The translations under genes were made by a program, and so were the position numbers. The notes beneath the pieces were generated by a model. It was not told the origin of the DNA. It did no database searches and worked only from the letters and a program-made list of their open reading frames with translations. Below, piece by piece: positions 11,671 through 24,135 of a stretch of DNA of 64,000 nucleotides. The first letter of the stretch is position 1; every line of letters begins with the position of its first letter. The stretch is from Corbicula japonica. Taxonomy: Eukaryota; Mollusca; Bivalvia; Venerida; Cyrenidae. Location: positions 4,796,912-4,860,911 of the forward strand of contig JAZAYU010000010.1 in assembly GCA_038501625.1 (NCBI GenBank), in the 5' to 3' direction.

Positions 11671-14038
11671 TCTTTCATTCTGCCAACATCTGATGCAAAG
11701 CAAATGAATTATGTTGTATCTGTTCAAATAAACAGTAATTGTAAGTTTTCTTCGTTCGTTCCGTTTCCTTTTATAAAATTATGTAGTGTCAAGTTATTAT
11801 AGATTGTCAATGCTAATCCTTACCTTCAAATCGCGCATCCTTTCAATGTTTAATTGGACAAGTCGTTGGTCTTGTCTGTGGGAGGAGGGTCTAAGCAAGG
11901 AGGTTGTGTGTACTGATCATTGCTCTCTCTTAAGCAGGTGCTTCGGAGGCAGACTCTGATTTTAACCAAAATTTTAATTTGCAGGCTCCCATATAATCTA
12001 TATCGATACTTTTGTGCCTACACTGAACAAAACATAGTTTTTGTTTTTATTTGATAGGCTGGAACCGGTTGTTAAAGCCAGGTCCAACGAAGTACCTCTC
12101 AATATTAAAATACAAAATATCTGAATACTCTCAAAACACAAAGTTTTCTTAATTGAAACCGGGATTTAAACACTTATACAACACAACTGACATTGTGTCA
12201 CACAACAACGGCACCCGAGGCAGTATGACAGATACACATTGAATGTAATTTGAACCAGAGGCCGAACAACAACTGCACCAGGGGCCGCGTATCAAACACA
12301 AGTTTTCAAAGAAATTGGCAAACAGGGCCACTTAACAAAGGCACTAAGGGCTGTGTATTAAACACATACGCACGTGTATTCAGGGAAACAAACATTGTAA
12401 ATGGCGAAAACTGGCTTAAATTTCAAAAATAAATTTAGGGAAAATGCTTCTTGCCACCTAAAGTTTGGTGGAGAAATGTATTTATCTATGGATTTACTAT
12501 TGTTCGCACGCTCATTTCAGTCTAATAAATGGTTTAATTACCAAACACATACTAAAACAAAATAAAAAGCGTTTGCATGAGAGCTCTGAAATTCATGGAC
12601 AATATATCAAAACAACTCATGCATGAAATAAGTATATGCTGATCTACAATAAAATGTTGCATTTCGTCAAATTATTGGAAGAGTTTTCAAGTAATTCAAG
12701 GAAGACTCCCATCCTGTCTACTATCTGTAGATTGCAAAACAATTTGCTATAAAACCTTAAATTTCTGACATTTTTGACAGATGACCGCAAAATAGTGTAA
12801 ATAAGTGTTTACATGATATCTGTATCATTTTCCTAGACGTTTTAAACAGCGAATCCAGTGTTTTCTTGCAAACGGTATTTCCTTTGAGTGTGTGTTTGTT
12901 CTATGTTAATTAAGCATTTCTTTTAATAAACCAGCAAATGCAAAAAATAAACCAGCAAATGCTAAAATAAATATTTATAGATCTCCGATTTATTCTAAGG
13001 AACTGTTCTCCAAAGTCGAAACAATTTAATCAGATTGCTAACATTTTGTTTGATCTTAAATGACAGATCCCACACCTGAAAAACCTCAGTACATGAAACA
13101 CGTCAACTTTTAGAGTCCGAAATACAATGCGGTCCCATCAATTTAAAAAAGAGACTTTGTCTGCAATAGACAAACACTGCCTTAAACTGGCGTCGTTGAA
13201 ATAATCTTTCACTTTATTTAGCCAAAGTTTTAGCCGAAACTCAAAACTTGCTACTTTTAACCTGATGTTTTTCCTTTCAGGACATGGTGTTTCATAAACA
13301 CTTATCAGGAATTTTCAAATAACCTGCATTTCAATCCCCCCCCCCCCCCCCCCCAAAAAAAAATCATACGCATTACAAACATTGTGGAATAATAGATTAG
13401 TCTATTTGAATTAAAAACCTGCCTCCAAAAGGCTTTTTAATCAAAGTGTAGAAGCAGCACTTGTAACGTTTAAAATAAGCGTTAACACTCCATCTGTTAT
13501 CGAGAAAAATAACTGGTTTAACCCTTGTGACCTCCAAAACTTGATCAGGGTTTCCAATACTTAGTAAAAGTCCTTGGTGTTAACCAATTGTCAAATGCTA
13601 AAACTAAACATACAAAATATTTCACTTGATTACCAAAGTTTCTGGAAAATCCTTCAAAAGTTTGGTGCTTGGAATTTATGAATATATCATGATAGCTTTT
13701 ATGTTCTTTAACAAAGTTTCACCACAACTCTTCATAAACTCTTAAAACCCTGCGATCGTCCACAAACACAAAAGATGACAATAGTACATGTTTGTGTTGA
13801 ATATCAGACTCCACAAGTCTTTTCTATTATAAGTAATTGTTTTAATATAAAACACATTCTCATATGATAGGCTCTGGACGATCCTGACAGTTTTTCCTGT
13901 CTTATTAGTCGTTCGAAATCGAAAACGAACAAAAAGTCTGTACATACCATAAATCCCATGCTATTTATTCATGTATATGCACGGATGTTGAAATTAGAAG
14001 ATTGAAATGACAAAGCTCTAAACGAAAAAAAGGTAGAA
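11671..14038. other. Intergenic, no gene recognised
   Basis: AT-rich sequence with a homopolymer C tract at about 13337-13354 and a duplicated 20-base segment at 12930-12965. A short piece near 13685-13780 resembles the 3' untranslated part of the Penelope-like element at 22.6-24.1 kb. I see no supported exon. Confidence 0.45.
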
Positions 14039-14290
14039 AGGTGAAATATGCATATCAGGAATCACCACATTCAGAAAAAACAGCCTCCCCTCACAGTCAA
14101 GAAGAAGAGAGGGAGAGAGCATGGTTAATAAAATGATCAGTTTCAAAAGAGACACCACTTACAATTAACAAAATGAGAACCCGAGGGGTTACCGCCTTGG
14201 AACGGTCAGTGGTAAATCAAATTGCTACTGGGGGTTTAAACCAGGTTCTAGAACAATCATTTACTTAAACAAAACTGGAACCACTTGCTT
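14039..14290 (-). mobile_element. Truncated 3' end of the Penelope-like family
   Basis: Closely matches 22621-22850, which is the 3' end of the better preserved Penelope-like element on the minus strand. Shared landmarks on the plus strand are GTGAAATATGCATATCAGG, 'agagcatggttaataaaa', 'cccgaggggttaccgcc' and 'gggggtttaaaccaggttct'. A 5'-truncated retrocopy, about 200 bases upstream of the C4-like gene. Confidence 0.7.
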
Positions 14291-14522
14291 ACTCTTAACT
14301 TAAAAAATACAACTGTTATATTATCTGCAACAATTTATAAAGCAAGGTTCGATGAAACTGATAAATTAAATAATTGAACAGGAAGAAAACAAGTTTTTAG
14401 TGTCAGCTTTCAACACGTTGAAAAAGAAAAGATATTCAAAAGGAAAGCACTAGACCGTTGTTCAGTTCAGCTGGATTGTTTTATTAAAACGCAGGAATTG
14501 TTTCATATTTGCAGCGCAAACC

Positions 14523-14712
14523 ATGCTTACTTACGGTTTTATTACATTGCTGTTATATCTGCATTATGCTTACGCTGAAGAAGTTGCTTGTTCGGGATTT
14601 GATTTTGAATACAAGATGATAAATAAGATTATTGAAATTGAACAGAGATTGAAACAAAATGAAATTACAATAGCTGAACAGCAAAAAATTATTGAGAGAC
14701 TATCAAGTGATG
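14523..14712 (+). CDS. Exon 1 of the C4-like gene (signal peptide, coiled coil)
   Basis: Starts at ATG 14523 and ends at the donor GTAAGTC, leaving one base of a split codon. Encodes the signal peptide and coiled coil. Confidence 0.85.
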
Positions 14713-17700
14713 GTAAGTCGATCTTTATTTCGGTTTTATTTATATATCTGAAGTACTAACGATATAAATAGTTTTCAAAGACTCATTTCTTCATGTATAT
14801 ACAAAATGTATATAAAATATACATTTTTGTGTTATATTTCATGAAATGGCTAAACTAAGAAGATAAAGACAAACACATAAAATAAGACAAAGACTGAAGT
14901 TTATTTTTATTTAAGCTCTGAACATTGGTTAAAACAGCTAACATAATAAAGCACATAATGTAAGCACATCAAATGATCAGGAAAGACATTTTAAACTGTC
15001 AACTAATCTTCAAAAGTTATTGAATCACACAAGAGATATTAAGCATTCACTTATAAAAGAACACAATATCAGCAACATACCATTAGAAGCGCATATCATA
15101 AGTGTACATTTTCAATACCACACATAATGTTCATGTTTAATTCACATATACATTGTCTACTTATTCTTACACGTGAGACTGTTGTGGCATCTGCTATTAC
15201 ACATTTTTCCAGCCTTAAAACACTTACATCTGTTGGTTTGACATTGTTTTTTACCATTTCCACAATCACATCGAAAAAACCTTGACCTCCTGAAGTTGTT
15301 GCTTTCACAGCTTGGCGAAGTTAACATCACAATTAGTCATGAGCTTTTGTAGACATAGATCAAATTGATTCCTTGCGTATTTGGAAATGTATTACAAAAT
15401 CGAGACGATCTACACCAATCAATTTCCTTTATGGGGAACTGGGTAGATATCCAATATCAATAGTTATAAAAAGCCGTATGATAGCATTTTGGAACCGTTT
15501 GATACTTGGAGATGAAAAGAAACTGTCCCTGCAAATTTATAAATATATGGTTAATCTACCAAACAGTAATTTTAAGTGGCTAAATGAAATAAAATTAATT
15601 TTAACAAACGTCGGCCGTTTAGACCTATGGGAAAATCAGTTCCGAATTTCAAATAAAAATATACACAAAGAAATAAGACAATTACTTATAGATCAGTTTA
15701 AACAATCTTGGCACAGTGACTTACAGACGTCGAACAAGGGCCGTATTTATTGCAGTTTTAAAGAAAACCATGAAATGGAAATGTATTTTAAAACGTTACA
15801 AGAACACGATTATCTTACCTTATGTAATTTCCGTACCGCAAACCACAAACTTCCAGTAGAAACGGGACGTTACGATGGCACACCTTTTGAAGACAGGATC
15901 TGCGAATTATGCCAGAGTGGATCCGTCGCTTGTGAGCACCATTATTTGATCGACTGCCCTTTCTTCCAACAAGAACGTGAACGATATCTAGATCCGCTAA
16001 ACATAAGACATTATGATAGAACTCTTGAAACCCTATTATCGTCAACATCCCAGCACGTTCTACAAAATCTGTGTAAATTTATTAGAGTTATTATGAAAAA
16101 ATTCCGTTCATGAATACCAATGGCTCCGCTCCTCCCCTGATCAATAATTTTAACACTACATAAACTTGTATTTGCTAAATGAACCATAAACAATCACACG
16201 TTCAACAGATTAATTAACTACGATGTTATTTCTCGTGCCGAATTGAATTTATATTGTGTAAATGTCTGCTTACCTTGTCTCCTGACCTAGACAGGAATTT
16301 TCATTGACTGACCAGTCTATGTTTTTATAAAGATGAATGAATGAATGAAATATGTTTTTATAAGCGAGTAACGCTTGTGTAAACATTTGTCGCACATCTA
16401 ATACAGGCGCGTAGCAGTCCTCGGTATTACTGCCCGCACACCAAGCAACTGTGTAATGATACATAACTCTTATACCTTGTAAATTTATTAATGATAATAG
16501 ATAATCTGACAGTCATGTGATATTATGCTTAAATAAACAAGTGTGATTATATCGCATACTAGCGATTTGAATATTTTTCAAGTGTGAGCTTCACGAAATG
16601 TATAAGGCAAATCAAACCCGTAAAAGTGCTCGCCAAATGGACGATGTTTAATATAAGGCCAGTGTCATGTGACTGTCAAGTTGTCGATAATGCACTATAT
16701 GCTGTTTTAATTTGTTGGTACTTTTTTCTTTCTTTCTTCCGTGAATTATTTCTGTTTGTTTAAGTTTTCTTATTATACTTTTGTTACCATGACTGTGACA
16801 AACAAATTATTGACCGGTAACCACAAATCAATATTATTCATAAATTATTTTTGTTGTTCTCCCCCATGTTGTATGTAAATACCTGGGAGTAATAAAAGAA
16901 ATGTTCTGTTCTGTTCTGTTCTGGAACTAAATATTCCAGACTTGACAGCAATATAAACTAATTATAATTGTCCAATTATTAATGATGATTAGTTACATAA
17001 TGTGTTAAATAATCCATGATCAAAGCAATCATGTAGATAATCAAAGGGTAGTGGGTGTGGGGTTTGTCACACATTTTAATTAGCTTGATTTAATTTGACT
17101 ATGATCAAAGCAATGATTTAAACTTCTTTGTTTTCTTAATGTGTTTAACTGATAATCCTAATAAATATACTTATTTTTTCTCTTTTTTATACTTATAATG
17201 TCTACAATAATATCCTTTTAAAAGTGAAATGGAAGTTTATGTACTTTCATATTCATTTTTGTGGTATATTCAAATAAATTATTCCAGTTATGATATCTAA
17301 GGCACAAATAAAACTCAAGGCATTATTACACAGATTGGCTGAAACTGAACCAGTCAATCTGTGTAACAATGACATGGAGATTTTAGTCATTTTATGAAAA
17401 GGCTGAAATATTTAGCCGTTTCATGAAATGGCTGAGTGAATTAGTCATTTCACGAAAAGGCTAAAATTTTAAGCCATTTCATGAAACGGCTGATTTCACA
17501 GATTGGCTGTAACATATATATATTTAACCCAATGTCAGTTGAGTAATTATAGGAAAGTTAAAGAGGGAACATTGTAACCCACCGCAAACGACAAATATTG
17601 TAGGCTCAGTTTGATTCAGTTTGATTCAGCCTGTTCATGGGCAGTGATGAAACTCATACTTCTGTCTACGCCTCCTAGCCCCGGCTTTTGCGCAACTTAA

Positions 17701-20700
17701 TACTTAAACAAATAAATAATAAGATTTCGATCCATATAAAACGATAGAAACTGGTTTCCTGTAAAAGTTATTTGTCGGGTTTTTTAACATACGGCGTGCT
17801 CGTCGAGCATTTCCTCACTACATAAATCCAAATTTAGGGATCACACATTTTTTAAACTAAAACTTATATGAAGATTGACACAAAAAACTAGAAAATAGAA
17901 ACACAGTACAGCGTACTCACTTTTGCTTCGAAAAGTTGTCTCAAGAACAATTTTAAACAATGTTTCCTATTTGAAAATATACTTGTACTATACAATTATC
18001 AATTGTGCCGATTTCATCCTCAGTTTCCTTAAACCTATTTGTATAAATGGTCTCGAAGCGGACTCCTAAAATAAATGCAGCGGTGAAATTCATTGTTCAT
18101 GCAATGTGCACAAAAGCTATATCAGTATCTTCTACCCTCGGCAATGCACTTTCATCGATCAAAATGTCAAAATCTCTCGAACGGCAAAATGCAGTTCACA
18201 AATGACTTTGATTTTTGTATTTTTTTGACATGCTTCAAGAAAAGTTAAAACATTAAAGAAAAGTAAAGTAGACCTAACCTTTCCCTAAAATTCTGTTTAC
18301 ATTCAGAAATAAAACTAAGCAGCACAATACATCAACTTCAATGCTTATATGATCCTGACAACAATATGCGAGGTCTTTTTGTCTAACAAATGTATAAATT
18401 ATGAGATATTTGTAAAATTGTGTTTGATCCTTGTATTTTCTGGTCGCATAAATATATTTAAAAAAATAAAAGTTTATTTCTCTCTTTATAATAGAAAGAT
18501 TTTTAAAGTACCTCACATTGTTGTCACTATCATTTTTACTCATGTGGGCATTTAAATTGATGTTTACTGTTGCTTAGCGTTTGGATGTAGAATGGGAGAA
18601 GAACCTTAATTTGTCAAAATTCATGATGATTAAATGTCTTAATATTTTAGTTGCACTCAATCATTGGCAAAGCAAAATGAGTAAAGGTAATTTAGATTTC
18701 TACTTGAAAGGCACGATCAAACGGACCCTGCAATATGTGTATTTGTCGTGTTATATAACTTTGAACATTCTATCTTCATCTTTTGGCTAGAAATATTTAA
18801 CTTTATTTTGAACTTGAAAAACGTGAAAATATTCATATCAGCAAAAGTCATATTTATGAAGCATAGAGCCAAAAGGTCAAGTGGAGAAAAGGCAACAATC
18901 GCTGTAAGGTACACAACCTCAGTCAGAGGCGAAGCATTTTGACAGTTTTACGGTGCACCAACTTTATATGCGAACAAACATGTAGACGGTGCCTCTATTA
19001 TTTATAAAACTCAAACTCATTAACTACCCGACAATGTTGCACACAAAGCAAACAAACACTCGTAACATAAGTACCTTATATAATACTTTAAAGCGAAACA
19101 GGTATATATTCGATGAATTTACTGAGACCAGAACACATGATCCAGGAGTTAAATCAATATAATAAGTTAGTGATTCGGCATCATACTACTGTTGTTCGAA
19201 AAGTTATGCAAAAGTACTCATATTGATTAACATTAACACGTTAAATGAATGTCTGCTGTCAGCATAACCTGTTGTCTAACAAGCCTTTAAACATCATTTA
19301 CCTAAGTCAGAAATTTAGGATTTCATAGAACTTTAAACAGGGTAAACTAGAGTATACTAGCCAAGTTTTTGGCTAAAGCAAATATCAGTGTCATCAGTTA
19401 GATAATAATAAATAAAAGTAAACAGCAATGCTTATACATTTTGAATACATCATATAGTAAGGACGTTTATACGTGTCCATTTGATTATACAAGAAATGAT
19501 CCGCTATAATTCTGGCTTCAGACAACACAGTCCTAAACAGGGAAGGTAAGTTTTAATAATGAGAAATGACAGGGGTTTGTTACAACACTTGTGGGTAAAT
19601 ATAGACACACCAACTTTTAAAGATGCCAAGTGTTTGTTAAAAATAACTACTCAGGCAGTTTATCCATGCATAAATTTGAGATTCCAATAAATAATGTTAA
19701 TCCTAACATTTAATCGAAAAAGTGTTTCCCTTTTGGACTTACTAGACCGTCATTCAGATGTTTGAAACTAATAATTTCAATGGCTAAATTGTAATAAAGT
19801 AATACAAATAATTTTCTAACAAGAAATCACAATTTCTACAAAATAATAACTTAGAAATAAGAAAAGATGATAAAGCATTTTTTGTGGGTTTTTTGCCCTT
19901 AATAAAAAGATTCTGACACAGCTATTTTCGTGTACTCAAACTGGCCGAAATTTTTAGAAAAGTAAGAAGAATAGTTGATGAATCTAAGAATAATGTAAAG
20001 CATTTAAAATGTTCTGTAATGTAACTGCATTTGCATTGCTTTTCAAACAACCCTCGATATTAAAATTAATAGATAAAATCTTCTTATGTAAACGATATAT
20101 TTCATATTAGAAATAGATTTCAAATAACAACTGTGTAACAGCACTTTGACCTCTTCGTATTTCGCAGATTGTAAAATATGTATATTTTTATTTTTCGGGT
20201 TTTTTGTGTGTTAAAATATTTATTTTCGAAAGAATATAAAATCTTTAATTTGTTTTAAGTATATTGTTGAATTGAATACTTTTCAAATCTGCTATTGACA
20301 CTGAAGAAGCCGAAAATAAATTATATATAATATAACTGTTTTCTAAATTTAATTACAGATAAAGGATCGGTTTTTGTCCGATGGGGGAGAAACCAGTGTC
20401 CAGAGGATGCAACTTTAGTCTATAACGGTAATACTTGATTTGTAAAGTCTTGTCTGTTTTGATAATTAAATTATATAAATAAAGCTAGAAAAAGATCTGT
20501 TTAAAGTAGGACGATGTTTCCGTCTAAATCATCAGATATAAACAGACATAGGTATGACGAATCAGTACTAAAATCTGAAAACTAAAACCATCTAGAATGT
20601 TTTGTATTTTGTATTCGTTTTTTCTAACAATATCTAACAATCTCTTGCGCGTGATTGATTATGTAAAATATTAAGTTAAGTAAGGGAAAACAACATTCTG

Positions 20701-21694
20701 CATGTTGGTGTTTACAGACGGTGTAATATGCTCAATATTTGATCAAGTAAACAATACAATTTTGATTTATCCCAAACGATGGTATGTATATGGCGGTTAG
20801 CATGAAACCTTAAATGTGCTTTTTCGGATTAACACCATTCATAATCAATATTGAAACCACTCATCTTAATAATGGACGATATATCAAAACAAAAGTACTT
20901 TTTAGAAGTACCATCAACAGACATAATGGTCGTGATCAACGACCTTCAAAGGCGAAACCGATTACAACATTGACTAAAAGTGAAAACCCACCAACACTGA
21001 AAATTTTATCAAACTCTTTATTTAGAAAAAAAGTTGACGTAAATGAAGCATTCGTCTTAAAACATAATAATATGTTGGATTTATAATGTATCCTTAACTT
21101 TCGCATATGTAATATGTTTAAAAAAACATTTGATTGACCTTGAGGTTCAATAATATGAAAAAATAATTGCTCAATTATATAAAGTGCACTTCAAATTTTT
21201 CTATTATAGGATTTATTGGAGGAAAGAAATATTCGGACAGGGGCAGCGGAAGCGACTCCTTGTGCTTACCATCTGACCCTTCCTGGTTGAATTATACAGA
21301 CGGAGTAAGCGAATGGTCAGGACGGATATATGGGACAGAAATCGATTTTGATGGGAGTCAGTACTCAATTTTTGAGAAAAAAGATGTTTACAACCAGGAC
21401 ATTCCTTGTTCTGTTTGCAAATCTTCAAAGTCATCGAGCATCATGATTCCTGCTCGTAGTACGTGCTACAACGGCTGGAAATTAGAATACAAAGGCTATC
21501 TTATGGCAGTATATTACGGACATAATGGGCCACAAACACACATTTGTGTTGACAGTCGCCCAGACTTCATCCCCAACGGAGGCGTAAACAATGACGAACA
21601 TATTTTGCACCTTGTAGAGGCTATTTGTGGTTCCTTGCCATGCCCACCTTACGTAAATGGGCGAGAATTAGCTTGTGTTATTTGTTCTCAATGA
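14523..21694 (+). CDS. Secreted short-chain collagen C4-like protein (three exons)
   Basis: Three plus-strand exons join in phase: 14523-14712, 20359-20427 and 21210-21694, giving 247 residues with TGA at 21692-21694. Residues 1-18 are a signal peptide (LLLYLHYAYA, cleavage likely before EEV). Residues about 34-62 are a coiled coil (IIEIEQRLKQNEITIAEQQK). Residues 66-247 are the cysteine-rich domain found in molluscan proteins annotated 'short-chain collagen C4-like': it opens VFVRWGRNQCP, continues with LCLPSDPSW, the IPCSVC and MIPARSTCYNGWKLEY motifs, and ends with GSLPCPPYVNGRE. No Gly-X-Y collagen repeat is present despite the family name. The protein probably acts outside the cell as an oligomer held by the coiled coil; its ligand is unknown. 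The first ATG follows a TTTGCAG, so a further 5' untranslated exon is possible. Intron 1 is 5.6 kb and full of retroelement debris. Confidence 0.88.
15131..15330 (-). pseudogene. Cysteine-rich (CXC-like) tail of a retroelement-type integrase, fragment
   Basis: The minus strand from about 15330 to a TAG at 15157-15159 reads an open stretch with closely spaced cysteines: RCDCGNGKKQC, then CKCFKAGKMC and RCHNSLTC. This spacing resembles the CXC-like tail at the C-terminus of some Ty3/gypsy-like and related domesticated integrases. No integrase core lies upstream because a LINE fragment abuts it. Assignment rests on the cysteine pattern only. It lies in intron 1 of the C4-like gene, antisense to it. 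Confidence 0.45.
15335..16922 (+). mobile_element. 3' end of a non-LTR retrotransposon (LINE), 5'-truncated
   Basis: A plus-strand open frame from about 15373 to TGA at 16111-16113 (about 246 residues) matches the C-terminal part of a LINE ORF2. It ends in a zinc-knuckle arrangement (ICELCQSG, then EHHYLIDCPFFQQER) seen after the reverse transcriptase in several LINE clades. An untranslated 3' region follows and ends in a simple tail of TGTTC repeats at about 16900-16922. The reverse-transcriptase core is absent, as expected for a 5'-truncated insertion. It sits in the sense direction within intron 1 of the C4-like gene. The clade is not determined. Confidence 0.75.
17340..17515. repeat. Short tandem repeat with internal dyads (~28-bp unit)
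   Basis: At least four units of about 28 bases variable on TTAGCCATTTCATGAAATGGC. Each unit is itself nearly palindromic. The array is flanked by two copies of ACAGATTGGCTG, at 17331-17342 and 17498-17509. Confidence 0.6.
17585..17705 (+). repeat. Dispersed repeat, 'GCAGGCTCGG..GAGCC' family
   Basis: Same word order as the copy at 3640-3870 but with an internal duplication of TTTGATTCAG. It lies in intron 1 of the C4-like gene. Confidence 0.6.
17706..20358. other. Rest of intron 1 of the C4-like gene
   Basis: AT-rich, no additional exon recognised on either strand. At about 18990-19160 a diverged piece of the Penelope-like 3' region can be followed by its landmarks ('cgacaatgttgcacac', 'cataagtacctta', 'actgagaccagaa'). 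Confidence 0.45.
20359..20427 (+). CDS. Exon 2 of the C4-like gene
   Basis: A 69-base exon between AATTACAG and GTAATACT. It encodes DKGSVFVRWGRNQCPEDATL, the start of the C-terminal domain, with phase 1 on both sides. Confidence 0.85.
20780..21010 (+). repeat. Dispersed repeat R5 (copy in intron 2 of the C4-like gene)
   Basis: Shares words with 58845-58975 (same orientation) and with 24650-25140, 25340-25690 and 43490-43830 (opposite or same orientation): 'atggcggt.agcatg.aacctt', 'attaacaccattc', 'gatcaacgaccttcaaa'. An open reading frame across it (20814-21086) is a by-product of the repeat. Confidence 0.55.
21210..21694 (+). CDS. Exon 3 of the C4-like gene (C-terminal domain)
   Basis: Acceptor TATTATAG at 21202-21209; encodes most of the conserved cysteine-rich domain and the stop codon. 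An AATAAA at 21725-21730, only 31 bases past the stop, is a candidate polyadenylation signal. Confidence 0.88.
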
Positions 21695-21730
21695 AAATGC
21701 TAAAATGTACACTAAAAAGGCAGAAATAAA

Positions 21731-22620
21731 TTCATTTTCGGAACGAAATGTTTTGGAAGCAATATTTTCTTTTCACTCTATTTTTATCAATCAAGTTGAT
21801 CAAACTGTTTAACTAGTTCATGTTATGACAGTCAAAAGTTCTCCTATTATCTCCAAATAACTACTACTTTAATCATTTACATGCAAAAATTGACTTTTTT
21901 TCTTTGAGGTTTACCTCTTTTTATGGCACACTATATGTTGAAACTGCGTTTTGCATAAGTCGTTTAAATGTGATTGTGCGTTTTAGAAACAGCAGAAACA
22001 AAGAAAATGAAGAACGAAACAGGGGTTAATGATGAATGATGTATTGAAATTGACTTAGCACATGTAATTGACTTGGCACATGTAGAGTATTTTGAAAATG
22101 TAATGTATAACAGTCTGCTAATTTTATAGAACCAAATTATTGCTTATTTACTGAGTCAAACAATCTCACAATAAATGTGATTATTTTTGTAACATAAGTG
22201 GAATTATTTTCCTGTTCGTAGACAAATATTTTACTGTTTGTTTTACAATATCTTCCTGTTTTCAGACTCAGTTATCACAAAACGTATTGTTCCTCACCTA
22301 ATTGAGTTTTGATTAAGTATTGTTCTTTTTAAATAGTTTTATCTAGATAACAAACTATACATCGTTGTTTATTGTTCATTGTCATTGTCATTATATGTAA
22401 TTTTCACGACACGGATATCTTAACTAAAGCAAACAAGTCATGGGGATGAAGTTTGAAAGTATTTGACCATCAGTGTATTTATTACCACAATTTGTTATTC
22501 AAACTTTTTTTTCAGTATGAAAAATTGATTTTAAAAATTTTGTACAAATGTAATTGTGTGACATAATAACCAAAGTGGACTTTTTTGCCAGGGGGTCGTC
22601 TAAAATAACACTTCAGTCAG
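21731..22620. other. Intergenic, no gene recognised
   Basis: AT-rich sequence between the C4-like gene and the Penelope-like element. A short tandem duplication occurs near 22055-22090. No exon or repeat family recognised. Confidence 0.45.
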
Positions 22621-24135
22621 AAAAAAGTGAAATATGCATATCAGGGATCGCCACATTCAGAAAAACAGCCTCCCCACACAGTCAAGGAAGAAGACAGAGT
22701 GCGAGAGCATGGTTAATAAAAAGATCAGTTCAAAAAAGACACCACTAACAATAAACAAAAATGAGAACCCGAGGGGTTACCGCTTTGGAACGGTCAGTGG
22801 CAAATCAAATTGCCACTGGGGGTTTAAACCAGGTTCTCATATCACAAAACAAGTACAAGTTGTCTTGGTGAAAAAACTCCAACCCACTTATCGGCTCAAC
22901 AATGTTGCATGCAAAAGCACACAAACATATAAAACATAAGAAGCTACTAGCATTGCAAAGCCAAAGGGCGGGTACTCAATGATCTTACCGAGACCAGGGT
23001 TCCTGGAGCAAAGTCAGCAAGAACACGATGACAGGGATAAAAGAAACAAATCGAGCTTCTAGGTTCTTTTATGAAAATATTTTTCCATAAACCTTCATAA
23101 ACTCTTAAACCCCTGCCACCGTCGTGCAACCAAAGAAGTAAGCATAATGATCAACTGTTGAAGGGTTAATCACCAGGCCTGCAGAGCGCTGTAAAATATC
23201 ATGTTGGTAACTTTTCTTTTTAAATCTACAGATGGTTTTTACGAATAACCGGGAGAAATTTACATTGCCTTTTATCTTCTTGAGTTGATAAATTAAATCT
23301 CCATAAAAAACTGGCTGTGAAATACCTATTTGCAAAAGTGATTTTAAACTGCACCTGTATTTATGAATTAGATTTGGGTATCGGCGATAAAACTTGGAAA
23401 ATGTTTTCCTTAATTTGTGATACCGATAACCTTGTTTTAAAAGTTTTACTGCAATGCAAAGATTACGTTCGTTGAAATCATTAACATCGTTGCAAGCTCT
23501 TGAAAAGCGAACAAGCTGTGAGATATTAACCCCATAAGATGTTGCACGGGGAAAATCGCCGTATAAAAACGGAAAATTTAATATACTAAAATTAAAATCA
23601 TCTCTTTTATCATATATTCAAGTAGTGACGTAACCATTTTCATTGGACAGATTTAAATCGAGAAAGTTTGCTTGCTTTTCTGAAGTATTCGCTTTATTAA
23701 GTTGTAGTTCTTTAGGATAAATCTTATTCACCAGTAATGGAAAATGGTTATTATCTATATTTAATTAATCATCAAGGTACCTCGAGGTGTTGTTAAAAGC
23801 TGTAATTATATCATCTTGATGTTCAGAAGAAAGAGATAACATAAAGTCTCTTTCATAACAGTATAAAAACAGATCAGCAACAAGGGGTGAACAATCAGTA
23901 CCCATTGGGATGCCTGTTACTAGTTTATAAATAGAGGTACCGAATCTAACATAAATATTATCCAGTAAGAAAGTTAGCGACTCTATTAGGTCTTGACAAG
24001 TCCATAAAGTATAATTATCATAAGAACCATCTGTAAAAAATGCCCTATGTTCAATACAAGCGATGAAAGTTTTATTTTCTCTAGCAAACTTTTTTTCAAT
24101 GAGACTGGTTAGCTTGTCTTTTATTAAGCATGAAT
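22621..24135 (-). pseudogene. Penelope-like retroelement (reverse transcriptase), decayed and 5'-truncated
   Basis: On the minus strand from about 24128 a frame reads Penelope-type reverse transcriptase: YTLWTCQDLIESLTFLLDNI, IPMGTDCSPLVADLFLY and the catalytic RYLDD. The frame is then broken by TAA at 23765-23767, straight after RYLDD, and by TGA at 23618-23620, in a position where I would expect Arg (a CGA to TGA type change). After these it stays open for about 170 residues through the thumb region (FPFLYGDFPRATSYG, CRFKKKSY) to about 23108. No GIY-YIG endonuclease domain is visible. Upstream of 24128 the frame is lost, so the element is 5'-truncated. The untranslated 3' end runs to about 22621 and is the source of the many short copies elsewhere in the window. 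Confidence 0.8.

Noticed and set aside
18274..18942. Several overlapping 60-90-codon frames on both strands
   Set aside because: Expected by chance in AT-rich intron DNA; no domain, no splice-site support.
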